Source: Blepharisma stoltei
Taxonomy: Eukaryota > Ciliophora > Heterotrichea > Heterotrichida > Blepharismidae
DNA: 64,000 bases
Reading direction: 5' to 3'
Assembly (NCBI GenBank): GCA_914767885.1
Contig: CAJZBQ010000051.1
Coordinates: 976,501-1,040,500 of the forward strand
Shown here: one piece after another, positions 58,756 to 64,000 of the stretch
How the letters are laid out: each line of letters opens with the position of its first letter
How positions within the stretch are numbered: position 1 is the stretch's first letter
Translations under genes and position numbers: made by a program
The notes under the pieces: generated by a model
What the model saw: only the letters and a program-made list of their open reading frames with translations
Databases searched by the model: none
What the model was told of the DNA's origin: nothing

Positions 58756-60744
58756 GATCTTTTATATTATAAAATTGCTTCATTTTTACCATAATATTTA
58801 GATTTATAAGTTTAAATTAACTAGTGAGTTACTTTTTAGGCTATTTTTGAAAATTCTTAAATTTTTTTACAAATTAAAATTTGAGGAATCTTGGATAATT
58901 GTTATAGAGCATGCAATAAATAAAAATAATTTTCAAGAAAAAGTAACAAAAAATCCTTGATTTTTAAAGATACCGATTTGGTTTGATGATATCAGTTGAA
59001 ATTTATTTGTAGTAGTGTTTTATTTGATAATAAATTATTTTATAATCTTATAGAGCAAATTCATAATTTAATTACAAAAAGAGTCTTCCACTTGATGGGT
59101 TTTAGAAATTGGCAGAATTTCTATGTAATATAGCCCAATACTGCTTTGGATCGGTCTTTACTGAATTCAGAGGCGTCAGATGGGGGGTTGAAGAACCAAC
59201 GCTTGTTGGCAAAGTCAACTCCCTAGATGGCAAATCTCCATTAACAAGAGTATTGTCTTCTGGGGAGTTGACTTTGCAAAAAACATTGGCCTGCTAACTT
59301 TCTATCTGACATCTGGAGATGTAGATAAGCCCAATCAAAAGCAGGGATTTGGTATAATTAAATTTAAAACTAGAAAATAAATATATTAACATATCATAAA
59401 TTTTTGTCTTCCTGAGTTATAATAGAAAATAATATAGCCCAGGACAACTTTTAGCTCGCTTCGGCTTCTGCCACTTTTGGAGCTGATTCGACTCCAAAAT
59501 AACTCCGCGAGTAAAGAAAATAAAAATAAATACTTGTCAACTTAGAATTGGTTTGTCCAAACCAACTCCGCGAGTCGGAGCGTAGGCTAGTAGCCTAGAG
59601 CGAGCCAAAAGCTGCCCTGGACCATACAAATTTATTTAAAAATGTCTTAATTTTTGTTAATTAGAATTATTTAAATTTAATAGAGATATGCTGTCTCTCA
59701 CAAAATAAAATCTAATGGCAATACTTTCAAAAACTTTTATAATATTTTCTCTATATAGAGAAATCTTTTAGCTATTTTTTTATATAAAATGAGATATTAA
59801 ATAAATGCTTTAACTTTTGCTATCAAATTTTATTTATAAGGGTATCAGAATCGGGTGCAGACCAAATGATCGTGTATAACTTATTACCCATCTATATTTT
59901 TAGGTAAAAGTTTGAATTTTCACATAAAGCGTAACTGCCATTTGACGATTGACAAGTTTCCCAAAAATGAATTGGTTTGTCAACCCCATATGATGATTAA
60001 ATTTTTTATTGAGGCCAACATTTCAGGCCCAAAGCCCAAAATCGTTCCTAATGTGAACCTTTATAGATCCTGGATTTAATGTGTGATATTTAGGCGAAAA
60101 TTTTGATATAAGAAATCTTGATCAAAATTTAAATTTTTTTTTCGACACTATCCAAAAACTTTTATAAAATTTCCCCATAGAAATGCCAAATTATCAAAAG
60201 GGCACGGTAATAGCATGGAGCCTTAGAATCGGCTTACTTTGATTGCTATTGAAAGAATAAATAGTTTATTATTGAGAATCTTTATAGAATTTAGATTTCC
60301 CATTAAAATAGTTCAATATAAGCTCAATAAAAACTTGGCTATACAATCATAGTTTTAGCTAATAAAAAGACTCAAGCATCGTGAGAATTTAGGCTTATAT
60401 AAGGAAATATAAATAAACATTAACTGATTTTAAGTTTTTATAACAAATATCTCTTAAATCAAAATTTTAAAAATAAGTTATATTTTGAGCTATAAATTAT
60501 TATTTTTCTTACCTTATAGGGTATTTATTTAAATATAAATAAAGTTAACTAGCTTCCTCCAAAAATTTTTTTGTTGATATAAAATTAAATTTTTAATTAA
60601 AAATAATTAATAAATCACATCTAAATAGAAAATTATTTCTCAAAGAGAAGCCATTAATAATTATAGGAATTTTACTATATTTCCCTAGCAAAATTCAATT
60701 AAAATTCAAAAATCATAATCTACTACTTCTCAGAGTTAGTACAA
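58756..60744. other. Spacer between divergent gene F and the plus-strand gene
   Basis: About 2 kb. The first 20 bases hold the ATTTTATAATATAAAAGATC context upstream of F. Around 59205-59280 is an imperfect hairpin (GCAAAGTCAACTCCC and its complement). One foldback element follows at 59433-59627. The remainder is AT-rich without visible genes. Confidence 0.6.
59433..59627. mobile_element. Foldback element, about 195 bp
   Basis: The left arm CCCAGGACAACTTTTAGCTC pairs with the right arm ending GAGCCAAAAGCTGCCCTGG. A second inner pair surrounds AACTCCGCGAGT. GC-rich island in AT-rich spacer. Confidence 0.75.
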
Positions 60745-61756
60745 ATGGAAGCCAAAAAACATATCTCCACTCTATTCAGCCCTAGTTTCAACGACAACAC
60801 ATCAGCATTAAGTGCCAGAGGCCGCTCTGAGTGTGCTTCTGTTGACGCTCCAGTCAAGCCTAAAACAGCTCGCCGTGTATTTCGGCTTCAGCATCTAATT
60901 AAAGACTGCCATTCTCTCCACGAAAACGTCTATCAGACTTTCAAAGACGCCAAATCCAAAAAAAACTTCCATGTTGGCCGTATGAAAATCCTTAACGACG
61001 GCATAACAATCCCGAAACCTCCAAGCTTTTGAAAAGTGGATAAAAACTATTTAGACGGAAAAACAAAAATAACCAGACTTAAAAAAAAGCGTGAACTTGA
61101 AGCCAAAAGAAAAGACCTGGATCCGCTTTCATGGGATAATTTCGCATTGACAAGTAGAGAGTTCCAGAAACGAGAGTTCGGGAAGGTCAATGAAGCTCAT
61201 AAAAATGACGAATTATTAGACGCATTGATGTCGCCAAGGTATATTTTTGCTCAATATATGAGGGTGGCGTCTCCTGAAAAACATGAAGGAAATGTGCAAA
61301 GGGAGCATATACTTAGGCAAAAAAATATTTTTTTTAAAAAAAAATAATGGGATTATATTTTAATAAATATTGTGGCAAGGGGATTAATGATAAGGTAAAA
61401 GGGCTTATAAGAGTCATAGGATTATTTTTGGGACTCGAGAAAAAGCTGGAATCCCAAGCTGGTTTGACAGGAAAATGAAAAGGGATGTCACAAAAACCCT
61501 AAAAGTAGATTTTCCTATCGAAATGATGGAGCAGCACATTACGAGTGATAAGGAAAAAGAAAATGACCAGAAAAGCGAAGACGCAGACTTTGATTTTCTG
61601 TTTCCTTATAAGAATATTGATACATTGAAATACAAAATGCGGCTAGAAAAAATGGTAGGATCCAGACATAAAAAAGAATTTTTAAGGCCTAGTTCACATT
61701 TTCAGGTAATATCTCCGAGCACGCTGAAACTGTTTGGGAAAGAAAAAATTGAATAA
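60745..61756 (+). CDS. Unrecognised basic, coiled-coil-like protein
   Basis: ATG at 60745 opens MEAKKHISTLFSPSFNDN. A TGA at 61030-61032 is read as Trp (PSFWKVDKNY). The first frame ends in an A/T-rich run near 61345, and a second frame (NKYCGKGINDK, then SHRIIFGTREKAGIPSWFD) follows. A 35-bp TA-bounded IES (61328-61362) and a 17-nt intron (61395-61411) join them into 320 codons ending in TAA. A homopolymer indel or two separate genes are alternatives. The protein is Lys/Glu-rich, with no signal peptide or membrane span, and belongs to no family I recognise. It is convergent with the next gene. Confidence 0.65.
61328..61362. mobile_element. Possible 35-bp TA-bounded IES
   Basis: TA at 61326-61327 and 61361-61362. 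This is the TA pair I found that joins KN to NKYCGKG in frame. The content is a T8A9 run plus TAATGGGATTATATTTTA. Weak, because a one-base homopolymer change would also join the frames. Confidence 0.4.
61395..61411 (+). other. Possible 17-nt intron
   Basis: GTAAAAGGGCTTATAAG lies between GAT AAG and AGT CAT; removal joins the frames. Two bases longer than the 15-nt introns of the array. TA-based removal of 17 bases would give the same product. Confidence 0.55.
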
Positions 61757-61941
61757 AAGAAGTTTAACTTCTTTGCATATTCTTTTGATAAACTTATAAG
61801 TTTATGTAAAAATAATAACAATTTAGCAGTTTTATTGGAATAAATAGATTTTTATTAAGAAATTCTCGTTTTACAAGAAAAGAAATATAAAAAATTAGCA
61901 TTTTATTTATTTTTAAGGTAAATTAACTAACAAATTTTTAC

Positions 61942-63165
61942 TTATCTTGCAGGTTTGACTCTTTCTACATGATCAAACTCTTCCAATGCAAGAGAATTGA
62001 CACTTACGTCAACTCCCATAGAGCTGGTCCCAATTGACTCTAGCAGATCTTTATGAATGCTTTCATAATCTTCACTATACTCTTCAATACTTTCCTCAAT
62101 GCTTTCTTCTGAATCAAAAACATCAGTTTTCTTAGGTGGTGGGGAGACTTGCTTTTTTGGAGGGCTCACTTGTCTTTGCTGCTTAGGTGGCTCATCTTCA
62201 ACTAAGTCGTCAAAACCTTTAAAAGTTGCAGGCTTTTTCCCGACTTTTCCTAGAGGCGCTAGTTTAAATTTATCATTTGGATCAGTTTTTGGCTGCTCAA
62301 TAGGCTTAGTTTCAATATTCTATTAAATGTTAATTGAAATTTAATAGATAATTATGTAGGGATAAATATTTGGAAATAAATTTGCCATTTTATAGTAAAA
62401 AATATAACTTTTTTTGGCTCAGGCGGCTTTATTTCGGGTTCTTTTTTTACAGGCTCAACTACTTTGAAGTTTTCTATAGGTTTATCTGGGAATGCATAAA
62501 TATCAGGTTTCGGCTCTTCTTTGCTTTTCCCTGAAAAAGTATACACTTTTTTAGAATTTTCTTCTAATAGAGCTTGAAATTTAGGAATAATTTGCCGGGG
62601 TGGCTCTTCCTTTGCCACTTTGGCTGGGCTATTTATCCCAAATGGCGAATTTTGCCCTTTTAACTTTTCTAAAATCGTCATAAGTAAAGGCTTCTCAGGG
62701 AGATTTTCTCTTGAAAAACATTTTCTCAGAGCCATTTGGTCAAAAAATAGTGTTTTTCGATAAAATATCTAACAAGAAAAAAATTTGATCCAAAGGCACC
62801 TAGAAAATGTCTGCAGGGAAAAAATCATGACCAATAAGTAAAGGCTTCCCTTGTTCAAATCTAACACCAGTTTTTGTTTCTAATAAAATCCTATCTGCGT
62901 TAGCTGAAGATAAATGCCCTTCTGGTATGAAAACTTCTAGCGTTGACTTAAATTTAGCGAATTCCAGAAATTCTCTGATGAGTTCTACACAAATTTTTCC
63001 TTCTTCAGATTCCATGATTTTTAAGCTTTCTGGCTTAAAAACTTGGCCTTTACCTGATTGAGATTCTAGAGCTTGGAGAACTTGGGATTTCAACTGAGCT
63101 TTGATTGAGTCTAGAATGCCTTTGGATTCGAGTGTTTTTATGATGTTTTCTTTCAAATCTCCCAT
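61942..63165 (-). CDS. FOP/FOR20-like centrosomal or basal-body protein
   Basis: ATG at 63163-63165. Residues 1-75 have the FOP-type N-terminal dimerisation plus LisH pattern: LESKGILDSIKAQLKSQVLQALE, then a helix ELIREFLEFAKFKSTLEVFIPE. In animals, plants and ciliates such proteins sit at centrosomes or basal bodies and support cilium assembly. Two frame breaks follow; removing TA-bounded segments of 40 and 89 bp gives 364 codons plus TAA (61942-61944). The C-terminal half is low-complexity, rich in Pro, Lys, Ser and Glu (PPKKQVSPPPKK), with a SEESIEESIEEY run. Alternatively the TAG at the first break is real and a 121-aa FOR20-size protein is followed by a separate gene. Confidence 0.65.
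62318..62406. mobile_element. Possible 89-bp TA-bounded IES in the FOP-like gene
   Basis: TA at 62316-62317 and 62405-62406; removal joins PEPKKV to IETKPIEQP in frame and deletes three in-frame stops. AT-rich. Confidence 0.65.
62763..62802. mobile_element. Possible 40-bp TA-bounded IES in the FOP-like gene
   Basis: TA at 62761-62762 and 62801-62802; removal changes the TAG after PADIF into TAT and continues YRKTLFFDQMALRK. A genuine stop here cannot be excluded. Confidence 0.5.
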
Positions 63166-63324
63166 TTCTTATTTTTCGAAATATATATGAATTATTGATG
63201 AGTTAAAATAATCGATAATTATTTAATAATATAATAAATTTTATGTTGAAAATTTCTTAATTAATAAAAATGGGGATATATAATATCACAGCCAATTTAA
63301 ACACAATCTTAAATTCCTTTTTGA

Positions 63325-63700
63325 ATGCCAGAGAAATTAAAACGGTGACGTTGATAGAAGATAGACTCCTGAGCACACTTCTTATGGAGCAGATAGGACC
63401 CATCTGAATGAGCTGAAATATTGAATCTCCCACATTTTGATACGTTCGGGTTTGAGGAGCCTGTCGGGGAGGGAAACTCTATTTTTTTTCCCGAAGATTT
63501 TCTTGTCCTTGCCAGATGGTCTAGGCAGATTTTGCCTCCACTTAGTCTTGCTTATCAGGGCTAATGGGCCATCTGCAAGAAATGGCTCTAACCTAAGAGC
63601 TAATCATTGAGTTAGGTAAATTCATGCAGATGGGAGGGCAGTGGTCATCCACTTATGACCTTTTAACGCCTAGCTTAAATTTTTAAATGCCAATATGAAT
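63325..63700 (+). repeat. Dispersed repeat, GGTGACG family, first copy
   Basis: Starts near GAGAAATTAAAACGGTGACG and continues with GAAGATAGACTCCTGAG. It matches the second copy at 63823 and, inverted, parts of 29345-29782 and 56086-56477. Ends near TTAACGCCTAGCTTAAAT. No gene seen. Confidence 0.65.
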
Positions 63701-63822
63701 TTTAATTAGTAAGTTAATCCATGAAAAAATAAGAAAATAAGCTGGCAAGAGAATCTTTCTCAATTTGATACTATTAGAGCTGGATTAAAAATTAAATATA
63801 GGGAATATGCACTTATCAAGAG

Positions 63823-64000
63823 AAATAAAAGGTGAAGTTAATGGAAGATAGATTCCGAGGTATTCCTGTGGAGCGCGTAGAACCAATTCCGATGACACTG
63901 AAATAATTTCAGGGTTGAGAGGGAAGTTCAAGGTTTCCTGTCCTTTTCAGATGGGGAGACAGGCTTGCCTCTACATCGTTGCTCCTTTTCTGGACCATCG
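63823..64000 (+). repeat. Dispersed repeat, GGTGACG family, second copy, cut by window edge
   Basis: GAGAAATAAAAGGTGAAGTT then GGAAGATAGATTCCGAGG parallels the first copy 500 bp upstream. The tail lies beyond the window. Confidence 0.6.

Overview
The window reads as germline (micronuclear) DNA of a heterotrich ciliate close to Blepharisma. Three observations point there. In-frame TGA falls where aligned gene copies have TGG (Trp), while every gene end I can see is TAA. Every complete array gene has one 15-nt GT...AG intron at the same codon. Many inserts sit inside exons between short direct repeats, often TA or TNA, and the reading frame is whole only after they are removed (internal eliminated sequences, IESs). 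Stentor shares the tiny introns but uses the standard code. Species assignment is inference.

Layout: positions 1-58755 hold a head-to-tail array of six related giant genes, all on the minus strand, called A to F here. A (9448 to the left edge) lacks its 3' end. B (17876-11761) is a short, N-terminally different copy. C (25970-17975), D (35408-26708), E (47206-36876) and F (58755-48429) are complete. The proteins have a signal peptide, a Cys-rich block of Notch/LNR-like repeats, a very long Pmp-like right-handed beta-helix of GGAIY-type repeats, an Ig/filamin-like segment, an ephrin-receptor/EGF-like Cys module, about nine membrane spans and a cytoplasmic tail. They look like large surface receptors or adhesins; the ligand is unknown.

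I placed 34 top-level inserts in the six genes by aligning the copies with one another. Removing them at their direct repeats plus the intron gives C, D, E and F coding lengths of 7428, 7416, 7431 and 7410 nt. All are multiples of three and nearly equal (2475, 2471, 2476 and 2469 aa). B gives 4713 nt (1570 aa), and A stays in frame through seven inserts. Insert classes are: MITE-like elements with CCCTCCGTGAG-type ends and TNA target repeats, some nested; TA-bounded IESs of 72-571 bp; GC-richer retroposons with an AAAATGGCG-type head, a simple-repeat tail and 7-16 bp target duplications; and foldback elements.

The right end (58756-64000) holds an unrecognised plus-strand gene (60745-61756), a minus-strand gene with a FOP/FOR20-like N-terminus (63165-61942), both apparently with small inserts, and two copies of a dispersed repeat. 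I saw no tRNA, rRNA, CRISPR array, telomere, or recognisable transposase or reverse transcriptase.
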